NCBI GenBank assembly: GCA_021799445.1
Contig: JAJZAM010000012.1
Location: 1-34,459, forward strand
Length of the DNA: 34,459 nucleotides
Source of the DNA: Actinomycetes bacterium
GTDB lineage: Bacteria; Actinomycetota; Acidimicrobiia; Acidimicrobiales; Palsa-688
Direction of reading: 5' to 3'
Part shown: piece after piece, positions 14,652 to 23,058 of the stretch
Position numbering within the stretch: the stretch's first letter is position 1
How the letters are laid out: each line of letters begins with the position of its first letter
The notes under the pieces: generated by a model
Database searches by the model: none
Told to the model about the DNA's origin: nothing
What the model saw: only the letters and a program-made list of their open reading frames with translations
Made by a program: the position numbers and the translations under genes

Positions 14652-14724
14652 CGCTTATCCGCCTGCGTTGCGATAAGCGTCTCCTATAGGGCCGAAAGGC
14701 TCTATCGGAGACCGCCCGCTGGGC
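14652..14724 (+). promoter_or_regulatory. Three tandem hairpins, one with a GAAA tetraloop, before the acyl-CoA dehydrogenase gene
   Basis: Hairpin 1 has a perfect eight-base stem, CGCTTATC 14652-14659 with GATAAGCG 14672-14679. Hairpin 2 runs from GTCTCC (14679-14684) to GGAGAC (14707-14712); after one mismatch the stem continues through ATAG/CTAT, a G-U pair and GCC/GGC, closing on a GAAA loop at 14694-14697. Hairpin 3 is GCCC-gct-GGGC, 14714-14724. No U-tract follows. This may be a terminator cluster, processing site or leader control element for the gene at 14739, which itself lacks a ribosome site. Confidence 0.55.
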
Positions 14725-14738
14725 CTAAGAATTCGCTC

Positions 14739-15971
14739 ATGCCATATCAGTTCAGCGAGATCGGCTTGGAGTTACAAGAGCAAGTTCGTCGCTACATGGA
14801 AGCGTTCGTCTATCCGAACGAAGAGCTCTACTACTTGCAGCTTGAGGGCTCGATCGACGGCTACCCCCAAGTTATGGAGAAGCTGAAAGCGGCTGCGATC
14901 GAACGCGGCCTGTGGAACCTTTTCCTTCCTGATCTCGAGCCCCATCACCCAGGGACGAAGCTGTCTAACGTCGACTACGCACCGATATCGGAGATACTGG
15001 GCCGGGTTAGCTTCGCGTCGGAGGCGCTTAACTGCTCTGCTCCCGACACCGGAAACATGGAGATAATTCACAAGTACGGCACCGACAGGATCAAGGCGAC
15101 ATGGTTGGAGCCTCTGTTGGCTGGGGAGATTCGAAGCGCGTTTTCGATGACCGAACCGGACGTTGCGTCTTCAGACGCCACTAACATCGGACTGCGCATA
15201 GAGCGAACCCCAGGTGGTTTCGTTTTGAACGGGAGGAAATGGTTCAGCTCCGGAGCGGCGTCCCCCCGCTGCAAAGTGCTCGTGGTGATGGGCGTTACCG
15301 ACCCTGAGGCGCCACCCCACTTGCGCCAGTCGATGGTCGTCGTACCGATAGACACCCCCGGCGTGTCGATCGGCATGCTGCCGAGCGTGTTCGGCTACAG
15401 CGAGATCGGTGGCCACCCCGAGGTCATCTACAGAGATGTCATGATCCCTTCCGATCATCTCCTGGGCGTAGAAGGGGGAGGTTTCGCCATAGCCCAGGCC
15501 AGGCTCGGTCCCGGGCGGATCCACCACTGCATGCGTTCGATCGGCGTCGCCGAGCGTGCCTTGGAGCTCATGGTGACACGTTCGTTGGAGCGGCACACGT
15601 TCGGCTCCTCCCTGGCTCACAAGGGGCTTATACAGGACTGGATCGCAGAGTCTCGCATAGCGATCGATATGGCACGCGAGTACGTTATGAAGGCCGCCCA
15701 CCTGATGGACACTGTTGGTAACAAGGCCGCGGCCAGCGAGATCTCGGGGATCAAAGTGGCCGTGCCTAGGATGGCGTTGGAAGTGATAGACCGTGCGATA
15801 CAAGTTCACGGTGCTGCGGGAGTAACTCAGTTTACTCCGCTCGCCCACATGTACGCGGGGATGCGCACGCTGCGGATAGCTGACGGTCCCGATGAGGTTC
15901 ACAAGATGACCATCGCCAGGCGAGAAATCCGCCGCCATCAGCCGTCGTTTCGGATGGGGGCTCAGAGCTGA
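14739..15971 (+). CDS. Acyl-CoA dehydrogenase (ACAD10/11-like)
   Basis: This FAD enzyme oxidises acyl-CoA thioesters to enoyl-CoA. The 410-residue length is normal. N-terminal helical domain residues 1-125 are followed by the middle beta-domain flavin/substrate signature FSMTEPDVASSDATN and NGRKWFSSGAA, then HPEVIYRDVMIPSDHLLG. In the C-terminal domain, RHTFGSSLAHKGLIQDWIAE and IQVHGAAGVTQFTPLAHMYA bind FAD from the second subunit. RTLRIADGPDEVHKMTIARRE replaces the classical YEGT segment and is typical of the ACAD10/11-like branch. Chain length of the substrate cannot be told. ATG 14739 has no Shine-Dalgarno and lies 14 bases after a triple-hairpin region. It may work with the CoA-transferase and MeaA in the same window, but no operon joins them. 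Confidence 0.93.
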   Translation: MPYQFSEIGLELQEQVRRYMEAFVYPNEELYYLQLEGSIDGYPQVMEKLKAAAIERGLWNLFLPDLEPHHPGTKLSNVDYAPISEILGRVSFASEALNCSAPDTGNMEIIHKYGTDRIKATWLEPLLAGEIRSAFSMTEPDVASSDATNIGLRIERTPGGFVLNGRKWFSSGAASPRCKVLVVMGVTDPEAPPHLRQSMVVVPIDTPGVSIGMLPSVFGYSEIGGHPEVIYRDVMIPSDHLLGVEGGGFAIAQARLGPGRIHHCMRSIGVAERALELMVTRSLERHTFGSSLAHKGLIQDWIAESRIAIDMAREYVMKAAHLMDTVGNKAAASEISGIKVAVPRMALEVIDRAIQVHGAAGVTQFTPLAHMYAGMRTLRIADGPDEVHKMTIARREIRRHQPSFRMGAQS

Positions 15972-16001
15972 CACTCCGGGTGTCTCCCGGCCATCGCAAG
16001 C

Positions 16002-17054
16002 TCAGACGTCTCCGCCGACAAACTCCGATACGTGAACTCCAAGGCGTGCTAAGTCCCTGACAAACTCCGCCGGATCGTCGATCATCTCGGCGAGGCCGCC
16101 GGATCCCCACCGTGCTAGGCGCCCTTGCCCCGCCCATCGCGCTGCTACAGCGGTCACCGCCGCAGCGATCACAGCCGGCCTTCCCGACGCTCCGAGAGCC
16201 CGGGTTACGGCCTCGGTGCCGACGAAGCCTCTCATCTCAACCCTGACAGCGCCGATCAGACCTTCCGGGTGAGGCTTGCGCAGCATCGGTAGGGGAGAGG
16301 TCAGCCGGTCCCGCCTGGTGGCTTCAATCCTGGCGGTAATCCGCCTTGCCGCAGGGAAAGCGCCAACCAGTAGCATCGGGTCGGCCAGGTAGGCCCTGTA
16401 GCAGTCGGCACCTCCGAACGGATCGGGAAACCACACTAGTTCCCGCCCGGATCCTCCGGGTCTGCGCCTCCACGCTCCCTCTTGCCAGTCGATGGAGATG
16501 GCGGCGAGAGCCGAGTGGTGGCGCCTTGCGCAAGTCGGTCCACCGGTGCCGGCGCTGGCCACGTGGATTTCTTCAACCGAGTCGAAACCGCCCCGGTAAC
16601 CTCGGCCGCTGCTGCCTCCTCGTAGCAGGAGGCTGAGCACGCATGACAAGCCGGGCGCCATTCCCGTTCCCAGCGCAAGGCTGCAGCGGCGCTGCCGGGC
16701 GCTCTCGTCGGACTTCAACGCACGGCGCAGCAATCCCGGTTCGTCGACCGGGGTGACCAAGTGGCCTCCCGTGTCGAGGCTCCGGCCAACTGAGTGCCTG
16801 AGCAGATCGGGGACTGTCACGACGGTGACGTCCACGTCCAAGTCTTCAACCTTACTCAAGTCGCAGAAGGAGACCTTGGCGTCTGAAGTCGAGAAGTCAC
16901 TTCCGCCGGGCATCTGATGGCAGGACTCAAGCGGGGCTCGCTGAGGTGATGGCTCCCGCCGCAGGGCGACTACAGCTTCGACTTCGTCGGAAGCGGCGAG
17001 GAAACGCACGACTTTAGAGCCCACGGCTCCCACTCCGACAACGGCTACGCGCAT
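16002..17054 (-). CDS. Saccharopine dehydrogenase-like NAD(P)-binding protein
   Basis: The 350-residue protein has an N-terminal Rossmann fold (MRVAVVGVGAVGSKVVRFL, glycine motif about 7-13). DVTVVTVPDLLRHSVGRSL and a catalytic-domain-like region follow (GTGMAPGLSCVLSLLLR, then VEEIHVASAGTGGPTCARRHH), which resembles the saccharopine dehydrogenase/homospermidine synthase superfamily. Family members reduce or oxidise amino-acid adducts or lipids; a function cannot be named here. ATG 17054 follows the stop of a 49-residue gene by 13 bases, so the two form an operon. It is convergent with the acyl-CoA dehydrogenase gene, 30 bases apart. Confidence 0.8.
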   Translation of the reverse strand: MRVAVVGVGAVGSKVVRFLAASDEVEAVVALRREPSPQRAPLESCHQMPGGSDFSTSDAKVSFCDLSKVEDLDVDVTVVTVPDLLRHSVGRSLDTGGHLVTPVDEPGLLRRALKSDESARQRRCSLALGTGMAPGLSCVLSLLLRGGSSGRGYRGGFDSVEEIHVASAGTGGPTCARRHHSALAAISIDWQEGAWRRRPGGSGRELVWFPDPFGGADCYRAYLADPMLLVGAFPAARRITARIEATRRDRLTSPLPMLRKPHPEGLIGAVRVEMRGFVGTEAVTRALGASGRPAVIAAAVTAVAARWAGQGRLARWGSGGLAEMIDDPAEFVRDLARLGVHVSEFVGGDV

Positions 17055-17067
17055 GTGGAGGCGTTCG

Positions 17068-17217
17068 TCAGCTGAGATCGTCGGTGGATATCTCCCTCCA
17101 CCCTCCGCGTTGAGGTGGAGTTCCGCCAGTTCCTCTGAGGCGCACGACGACAGCGATGACGGCGGTGATTCCGAGCGCCATCACGGTCCGTCGGACGAGT
17201 CGCACGGTCAGAATCAT
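17068..17217 (-). CDS. 49-residue single-pass membrane protein
   Basis: This short gene reads ATG 17217 to TGA 17068. It opens MILTVRLVRRTVMALG, with a basic start and one membrane helix (ALGITAVIAVVVRL). A Gly/Pro turn follows, and the end is PQRGGWREISTDDLS. A short anchor followed by a GGW-x-x-like tail is common in tiny actinobacterial proteins encoded beside enzymes, but no name or function is known. GGAG lies ten bases upstream, and codon third positions are G/C rich. It sits directly in front of the saccharopine-dehydrogenase-like gene (13-base gap) and may tether that enzyme to the membrane, which is inference. Confidence 0.65.
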   Translation of the reverse strand: MILTVRLVRRTVMALGITAVIAVVVRLRGTGGTPPQRGGWREISTDDLS

Positions 17218-17251
17218 AGACGACTATCTCCGAAGACGCCGTTACCGACGA

Positions 17252-17281
17252 CCCGGCCACGTACGCGTGGACGTGGCCGGG
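17252..17281 (-). terminator. Strong GC hairpin after the lipoprotein gene
   Basis: A perfect 11-base stem pairs CCCGGCCACGT 17252-17262 with ACGTGGCCGGG 17271-17281, with an eight-base loop. It lies 23 bases past the stop of the leftward lipoprotein gene and before the next leftward gene. No U-run follows in that direction, as is common in GC-rich actinobacteria. Confidence 0.6.
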
Positions 17282-17303
17282 CCTTCCTAAGACCAGGGGC
17301 TGC

Positions 17304-17810
17304 TTAAGGGGCGGGGGCCACGGTGAGAGCCAGACTGACCGTCGGGGGACCGTCGGGGGAAGGTCCAGTCCAAGTGAGTGAAACAGTCGAGAACTGCAGG
17401 CCGTTAGCGGTTTGCTTCACGCCGCCAAGAGTTAGTTTCGCGCCAGCGTTGATCAGCTTACCTTTCACGTAAAGATGAACCGTGCCCCTGCCGGTAGCGC
17501 TCGTGGACGACCAAGAAGTCCAGGTAATGCCGGTGACAGTGGTGGCTTCTTTGGCGCAGGCGACCAGGAGGGTTTCGGGCTTGAAAGCGCCGCCGCCACA
17601 GTTGAACACGGTCGGTACCGTCTGAGCTTTTGAGCTTCCTGCGCCGGTGGGAGAGGCAGGTGTTTGTATTGTCACGGTCCCCTGAGTTGGGTTGATCTTA
17701 GTCACTGATGTCTGGCTCGAACCGCACGAAGCCAACAAGACGGCGCTCAACGCGACAAGCTTTACCATCGACGCGCCCTTGCTACCACGCTTGCGGATCA
17801 GACGCCTCAT
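17304..17810 (-). CDS. Secreted lipoprotein, function unknown
   Basis: The 168-residue protein has a basic start, a hydrophobic helix (VKLVALSAVLLASCG) and a lipobox LLASC, so it should be cleaved and lipid-anchored on the outer face of the membrane at that Cys. The mature part is Thr/Ser/Val-rich and beta-like. A cysteine pair (FNCGGGAFKPETLLVAC) could form a disulfide, and this fits the VKOR/DUF929 pathway elsewhere in the window. The C-terminal half (GTVHLYVKGKLINAGAKLTLGG) looks like a small beta-sandwich. ATG 17810 has a weak start context; an internal ATG before VKLVALSAV would also give a good signal peptide. No family is recognised. Confidence 0.75.
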   Translation of the reverse strand: MRRLIRKRGSKGASMVKLVALSAVLLASCGSSQTSVTKINPTQGTVTIQTPASPTGAGSSKAQTVPTVFNCGGGAFKPETLLVACAKEATTVTGITWTSWSSTSATGRGTVHLYVKGKLINAGAKLTLGGVKQTANGLQFSTVSLTWTGPSPDGPPTVSLALTVAPAP

Positions 17811-17955
17811 AGTCTGCTAGCGCCAGTGGTGATCTTGGCGCAGGCGTCAGTCGGGCAGGATCGCCAGGATTCCGCAAGGACGTTCACCCCGCCATGATAG
17901 GCTTGGCGCCCTGTTTAGGAACTTCAAGCGGTTGTTACCTCACAAGCAGGGTGGC

Positions 17956-20325
17956 TCAGCTAAACAGCCCGTCGCTCATAGCCTCGGCTATCGCCGCTTC
18001 ATCGATGCCGAGAAGCTCCGGGTACACCTCGAAGTTGTCCTCACCCGGGTAGGCGGCCGGCCGGCGGTACGGTTCCAAGTTGGACCTGGCGAAGATCGCC
18101 GGGAAACGGTCGTGGGGTCTTTCGCCGAACGTCGGGTGTTCGAAACGTAGCCACATGCCCCGCTCTTCGAGCTGGGGGTCGGCCATCAGGTCCCCAGCGT
18201 TTTGCACCCGTCCCGCCGGCACCCCGCTTTGTTGGAGGAGACTCTCGGCGTCTGCGGCAACTTGGCTTGCAACCCATCCGCCGACAAGCGCGTCGACCTC
18301 GCCGGCTCGGGTGGCGCGCGCTGCGGCGTTAGCGAGAGAAGGGTCGGCTCGCAGCCCGGTCCCTTCGATCAGGCGAGCCCAGTCGCGGTCGTCGCGGCAG
18401 GTGACAGCGAGCCAGAACCCATCTGCGCAGCGGTAGCACTCATTGGGGATCATTGTCGCAAGCCAGTCGCGGTTGCCGGCCGGTTGAGCTTCCCGGTTGT
18501 TGTTTAGGAAGTCGACGAGAGCAGGGCCGATCAGAATGCCACCGGTCTCCATCTGGGAGATGTCGACGTGCTGGCCGAGGCCGCTGTGTTCACGCTCCTC
18601 TAGAGCGCTGAGCACTGCGAAAGCGGCGGCCAGGCCAGCGGCGTGATCGTTGAGGGAGAATCCCGGTCCGATGTCGCCCCGGCCAGGCGGGTTCGTCAAA
18701 TAAGTTAGCCCGCATAGGGCGTGGATCGTCGGAGCGTAGGTGACCAGCTTCGACCACGGTCCGCTATGACCGCACCCGGACATCGTGACATACACGAGTC
18801 GCGGGTTCCACTGGGCTACCTGCCCGTAGGACAAGCCCCAACGGTCGAGGACTCCAGCCGAGAAGTTCTCGATCAGCACGTCGGCTGATTCGACCAGCTG
18901 GCGCATGACACCGGGCGCTCGGTAGTGGCTCATGTTGAGGGTGACTGCCCGCTTCGAGCGGTTCCACTCGTAGAAGTAGGGGTGAGAAGGGTCGTTGACC
19001 GTGGTAGCTCGTTGCTGGGTCTGCACTTTGATCACGTCGGCGCCTAAATCCCCGAGGATCCTTGTGCACATCGGCCCGGCCAGCACGTGGCTTAGGTCGA
19101 GGATTCGAAGGCCGGCGAGCGGCTTGCCCGCCTCGCTGGGGCGGACCGCCTTCTGCGCCGGGCCGCGAGCGTCGGATGGACCGCCCCGTTCGACGAAAGC
19201 CGCCCGGGCGATTCCGTCTCCGATGTCCTCTGGGGGACGAGGCGGCGCGGCGGGCGTACGGCTGAAATGCGCTACCGGGCCTGGAATGGTCACTTTGGGG
19301 CCTTCCCAGTGAGCATCTCGGAAGAAACCTCGGTAACCATGCTGCGGGTTGGCGGCCACCTGCGAGACGCTTTGCACCTCCGCAAAGGCAATGTGACGGG
19401 ATTGCGCCTCTTTGAAGAGGTCCCCGGCGTCTCTGGTGGCGGCGAACTCGCCGACCACCTCCATCACCGTGTCCAAGTCGCCGATCAGCTCAGCGAGAGG
19501 CCGCTTTGCGAGCTCGACCGCAGCTGGGAATCCCTCTTCGGCCATCCAGGCGAGCAAACCCGGGGCGTTGGGAGTGGGCGTTATCATAGCCCAGCCTCGC
19601 CGGGCCGGCACCACCTTATAGGCGCGGATCCAATGAAGTGACCCTTGGCGTTCGGCGACTTTGGGATAGGGCAGCACGTCGTCGAACCAGTACTGGAAGA
19701 GCAGCTGCTCCACCGTCGTGCACACCGCCTCGTGAATCGAGACGTCCACCAACTCCCCGAAACCCGATCTCCTTGAAGCTCGTAGAGCTGCCAGCCCGCT
19801 GATGGCTGCTACGAAACCCGCAACGTTGTAGGTCTGCCTTCCCCAGGAGTTGAGCGGCAGATCTGGGAGACCGGTCAGTGACATGACGCCGCCGAGAGCG
19901 CCGGCAACAAGGTCGCTGGTCTGCCAGTGAGCCCTAGGGCCGGTCCGACCGAAGGGTGTCAGCGAAACTTGCACGAGGCCCGGGTTGGTGGTTGCAAGGT
20001 CGGCGTGGTCGATACCCAACGCGGACAGCCTCCCCGGTGGTTCGGTCTCTACGACGATGTCGCAGGAAGCGGCAAGACGAGCGTAGGTGCTGCGACCCTC
20101 GTCGGTGTCGAGGTCGACTTCAGCCCGGCGCTTGGAGTTGTCGTACCACCAGTCGGCGACCCCGCCGACCCGGCTTGCCTCCGGCTCGGCCATGTCGGGC
20201 CCGGCGATGCCCCTGCCGACTCGGATCACGTCTGCTCCGGCCTCGGCGAGAAGCTTCGTTGCGAACCGCCCGGTGTCGTTCGTCACGTCGAGCACCCGTA
20301 GGCCGTCGAGCGGGCCCTGTGTCAT
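17956..20325 (-). CDS. Fused two-domain CaiB/BaiF (class III) CoA-transferase
   Basis: Class III CoA-transferases move CoA between carboxylic acids, and some act as racemases. The 789-residue chain contains two complete family units. The first begins LDGLRVLDVTNDTGRFATKL and continues to YRGFFRDAHWEGPKVTIPG. The second begins near residue 400 with LAGLRILDLSHVLAGPMCTR, then GLSYGQVAQWNPRLVYVTMSG and GLGQHVDISQMETG. In the position of the catalytic Asp of formyl-CoA transferase, the first unit has VSIHEAV and the second ISQMETG, so both appear to carry Glu instead. ATG 20325 is chosen for its GAGGGAGAAAC ribosome site; the frame extends upstream to 20535, but that would overlap rarA. Substrate unknown. 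Similar double-length proteins occur in other actinobacteria. Confidence 0.9.
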   Translation of the reverse strand: MTQGPLDGLRVLDVTNDTGRFATKLLAEAGADVIRVGRGIAGPDMAEPEASRVGGVADWWYDNSKRRAEVDLDTDEGRSTYARLAASCDIVVETEPPGRLSALGIDHADLATTNPGLVQVSLTPFGRTGPRAHWQTSDLVAGALGGVMSLTGLPDLPLNSWGRQTYNVAGFVAAISGLAALRASRRSGFGELVDVSIHEAVCTTVEQLLFQYWFDDVLPYPKVAERQGSLHWIRAYKVVPARRGWAMITPTPNAPGLLAWMAEEGFPAAVELAKRPLAELIGDLDTVMEVVGEFAATRDAGDLFKEAQSRHIAFAEVQSVSQVAANPQHGYRGFFRDAHWEGPKVTIPGPVAHFSRTPAAPPRPPEDIGDGIARAAFVERGGPSDARGPAQKAVRPSEAGKPLAGLRILDLSHVLAGPMCTRILGDLGADVIKVQTQQRATTVNDPSHPYFYEWNRSKRAVTLNMSHYRAPGVMRQLVESADVLIENFSAGVLDRWGLSYGQVAQWNPRLVYVTMSGCGHSGPWSKLVTYAPTIHALCGLTYLTNPPGRGDIGPGFSLNDHAAGLAAAFAVLSALEEREHSGLGQHVDISQMETGGILIGPALVDFLNNNREAQPAGNRDWLATMIPNECYRCADGFWLAVTCRDDRDWARLIEGTGLRADPSLANAAARATRAGEVDALVGGWVASQVAADAESLLQQSGVPAGRVQNAGDLMADPQLEERGMWLRFEHPTFGERPHDRFPAIFARSNLEPYRRPAAYPGEDNFEVYPELLGIDEAAIAEAMSDGLFS

Positions 20326-20420
20326 GTTTCTCCCTCGTAGTTGGCGTCGCTCGAAAATAGCCATTTTGCCTCGCCGTTTCCAGGTACCGCTCTGCACGCA
20401 GTGTAAGCCACAGTGTTTAG

Positions 20421-21866
20421 ATGAACAGCAGCGATGATCGTCGGTTAGGGGCGCCTGCAGGACGGGGGCCGTCACCCAGTCTGTTCGAGCATGCGCTCGA
20501 GGAGCGTTTGCGCGAGCGGGGCCCGCTGGCGGCAAGGTTGCGCCCCAGGCGCCTGTCGGACGTGGTCGGTCAAGACCACCTGCTTGGGCCAGGGGGAGTT
20601 CTGACTGCGCTCATCGAGACCGGCCGTCTCAGCTCGGTGATACTGTGGGGCCCGCCGGGTACGGGAAAGACGACCATAGCACGGCTCCTGGCAGATTCGG
20701 TTGGCGCTGCCTTCGAACCTTTGAGCGCCGTGACCGCGGGGGTCAAGGACGTCCGTGAGGCCACCGAGCGCGCCCGCCGGCGTTTGGCTGAGAGCTCCAC
20801 GGCCACCGTCCTTCTCGTCGACGAGGTGCACCGTTTCTCCAAGTCCCAGCAGGACGCCCTCCTGCCCAGCGTCGAGGACGGAACCCTCACCCTCGTGGGG
20901 GCTACCACGGAGAATCCCTTTTTCGAGGTTAACGGCCCGCTGCTTTCCCGGTCGACGCTGCTTCGCCTTGAACCTCTCGGCGACTCAGCTTTGCAGACCC
21001 TCCTGGGCAGGGCCCTGAGCTTGGAGGGGGCGACGATCGAACCTGAAGCAGCGGACGCGATCGTGAGCTCGGTGGGCGGCGACGGTCGTGCCTTGCTGAC
21101 CACCCTTGAGGTGGCCATCGCCGTTGCCGGGGAGAGCCGCAACGTGACGGTCGCTGACGTCGAGAGGGCTCGCTCCGCTCGGGCGATCACCTGGAGTCGT
21201 GACGACCACTACGACGTAGTCAGCGCCATGATCAAGTCGATACGCGGCTCCGATCCCGACGCGAGCCTCCACTGGCTGGCTCGGATGATCGTCGCTGGGG
21301 AAGATCCCCGCTTCATCGCAAGGCGTCTCGTCGTTCTGGCCAGCGAAGACATAGGAATGGCAGACCCGACGAGCCTGCTGGTCGCGACCGCTGCGGCGCA
21401 TGCTGTTGAGCTCGTCGGCTTGCCGGAAGCGCAACTTAACCTAGCTCAGGCTGTCGTTCATCTGGCGACCGCTCCTAAGTCGAACCGGACGGCGCTGGCA
21501 ATCTGGGCTGCCCTGGAGGATGCACGGTCGCGGTCTGTCGGGCCTGTCCCCGCTCACCTTAGAGACGCTCACTACGCTGGCGCAACGGACGTCGGTCACG
21601 GCGTCGGCTACAAGTATCCCCACGACTTCCCCGGCGCCTGGGTGGCCCAACAGTACATGCCTGACGCCCTGAGGGAAGTGCGCTACTACGAGCCTTCCCC
21701 TTACGGTCGCGAGTCCCGCCTGGTCGGGACCGCAAGACCGCCAGCCTCAACAGACTCACAGCCCGAGGAGGCTTCAGGCGGGTCCACAAGCGGCCCGCGC
21801 TCCGGGCGTCGCCGAATGCCGCGAGGCCCACAGCCCTGCACCGACGATCAAGGCGACGGTCGGTAA
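20421..21866 (+). CDS. rarA: Replication-associated recombination protein RarA (MgsA)
   Basis: This AAA+ ATPase, related to clamp loaders, acts at stalled replication forks; it is the bacterial relative of Mgs1/WRNIP1. It has 481 residues, the usual core being about 430-450. LAARLRPRRLSDVVGQDHLLGPGG opens the fold. Walker A GPPGTGKTT lies at 77-85 and Walker B LLVDEVHRFSKSQQD at about 131-145. Sensor 1 is in GATTENPFFEVNGPLLSR, and the C-terminal helical tetramerisation domain carries EDPRFIARRLVVLASEDIG and GVGYKYPHDFPGAWV. The tail after 440 is Ser/Arg-rich and its coding sequence overlaps the converging GT87 gene by 93 bases. The start ATG 20421 is divergent from the CoA-transferase gene. 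Confidence 0.96.
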   Translation: MNSSDDRRLGAPAGRGPSPSLFEHALEERLRERGPLAARLRPRRLSDVVGQDHLLGPGGVLTALIETGRLSSVILWGPPGTGKTTIARLLADSVGAAFEPLSAVTAGVKDVREATERARRRLAESSTATVLLVDEVHRFSKSQQDALLPSVEDGTLTLVGATTENPFFEVNGPLLSRSTLLRLEPLGDSALQTLLGRALSLEGATIEPEAADAIVSSVGGDGRALLTTLEVAIAVAGESRNVTVADVERARSARAITWSRDDHYDVVSAMIKSIRGSDPDASLHWLARMIVAGEDPRFIARRLVVLASEDIGMADPTSLLVATAAAHAVELVGLPEAQLNLAQAVVHLATAPKSNRTALAIWAALEDARSRSVGPVPAHLRDAHYAGATDVGHGVGYKYPHDFPGAWVAQQYMPDALREVRYYEPSPYGRESRLVGTARPPASTDSQPEEASGGSTSGPRSGRRRMPRGPQPCTDDQGDGR

Positions 21867-23048
21867 GGGACTTGCGAGACCTTGCGGGAGAAGCAGATAA
21901 CCGGCCGTGGCTGGCACTGCTGCGAACAACGTTAAAGCTAAGGCTGGTTTCGGAACGGCAAGGCGCACGATCCCCCCGTGGCAACCCGCAAGCGCGCCTC
22001 GTTTTCTACGGCCGGCGACGGCGATCGCAACGAGCAGCGCGGTGCTGAGAACGAAACCCGCTGCGATCCGCTCGACAGAGGCAACGTCGGGTGTCACGAG
22101 GATCCAACTCACGAGGCCTGTGCCGGCCACGTAAAGCTCTGGGGCATCCAACACGAGCAGCGCCGCCTGGGCTAGAAGCAGGTACGAGCTCCAAAGGATC
22201 GGACTGACGAGCAGGCTTGCGAGCACGACCGTTGCAAGCACCTGTCTGTCGTCTAGCCTTTGACGGTGCCTCCACACCTCCAGCATGCAGGCACCGACCA
22301 GTACTGGCGCGAACTTGGTAGCAGCGGACACGCCCATCCCTGCTCCCGCTAGGAGAGAAGCCAGGGACCAGCTTCGGGCGGTCTCGTTATGTTCCAGAGC
22401 GCTTAGCATTGCCAGGTAGGATCTAGGGCCGAGCGAGCCCAGCGCCAAACTGAGGCCGATGGTTCCGCACGCCGTGAGCACGCCGGCGACGGTGCTCGCC
22501 CGACGACGGGTCAGAGCAGGCCAGGCAAGCACGGGCAGCAAGAACAGCTTCGCGGATCCGATCAACCCGAGTAAGACCCCGCAAAGCAGCGGATGTCGAT
22601 CCCGAAAGTACCATGCAACGCCTAAACCACCCACGAGAAGGCCGTTTATCGTGCCCATCTGCAAGCCGACTACCGTTGTGGCACTTGCTATGACGATTCC
22701 CGGGATGAGCGTCTCCCGTCTTCCGAGCAGCCTGGCCCCGCCGGTGATCGCCGCGATGGAGGCCACCTCGAACAGCCGTTCTGCGACGTAGCGCGGGAGC
22801 AGTGCCAGAGGAGCGAACAGCCATGCCACAAACAACGGATAGACGAACGCGTGACCGGACCGGAACTCCTGGGAGCTCACGCTCACGTACGGGTTCGAAC
22901 CGTGCAGAACCGCTCGGCCGGCGTCGATGAAGACGATCAGGTCGAATGGTGCTATGAGCTGGCCGAAAAGCAATCCGACTATCACAGCAACCCCGCCGGT
23001 AGCTGCGAGCTGAACCAGGGTTGCTCTAGACGGCGAGCGGAGCCTCAA
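21774..23048 (-). CDS. GT87 (DUF2029) family integral-membrane glycosyltransferase
   Basis: Enzymes of this family use polyprenyl-phosphate mannose to add alpha-mannose to lipids or glycans on the outer face of the membrane (the PimE-like group). The 424-residue protein has roughly ten membrane helices. The first external loop holds FDLIVFIDAGRAVLHGSNPY, where D42 is in the place of the catalytic Asp of the GT-C fold. FVYPLFVAWLFAPLALLP and SAKLFLLPVLAWPALTRRR are further family marks. The start at 23048 lies 10 bases past the stop of the LLM oxidoreductase gene read in the same direction, so they are co-transcribed. The 3' end overlaps the end of rarA by 93 bases. Confidence 0.82.
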   Translation of the reverse strand: MRLRSPSRATLVQLAATGGVAVIVGLLFGQLIAPFDLIVFIDAGRAVLHGSNPYVSVSSQEFRSGHAFVYPLFVAWLFAPLALLPRYVAERLFEVASIAAITGGARLLGRRETLIPGIVIASATTVVGLQMGTINGLLVGGLGVAWYFRDRHPLLCGVLLGLIGSAKLFLLPVLAWPALTRRRASTVAGVLTACGTIGLSLALGSLGPRSYLAMLSALEHNETARSWSLASLLAGAGMGVSAATKFAPVLVGACMLEVWRHRQRLDDRQVLATVVLASLLVSPILWSSYLLLAQAALLVLDAPELYVAGTGLVSWILVTPDVASVERIAAGFVLSTALLVAIAVAGRRKRGALAGCHGGIVRLAVPKPALALTLFAAVPATAGYLLLPQGLASPLPTVALIVGAGLWASRHSATPGARAACGPA

Positions 23049-23058
23049 GGTCGAAAGC

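Noticed and set aside
15171-15974. 267-residue minus-strand open frame inside the acyl-CoA dehydrogenase gene
   Set aside because: His/Arg/Pro-rich antisense shadow without motifs; the plus frame is a clear enzyme.
17045-17260. 71-residue minus-strand frame over the same region as the 49-residue gene
   Set aside because: Arg/Thr-rich and without a ribosome site. The shifted frame at 17068-17217 has a ribosome site, a membrane helix and a stop just before the next gene.
20570-21190. 206-residue minus-strand open frame inside rarA
   Set aside because: Antisense shadow. RarA carries unmistakable AAA+ motifs on the plus strand; the reverse frame is Ser/Arg low-complexity.
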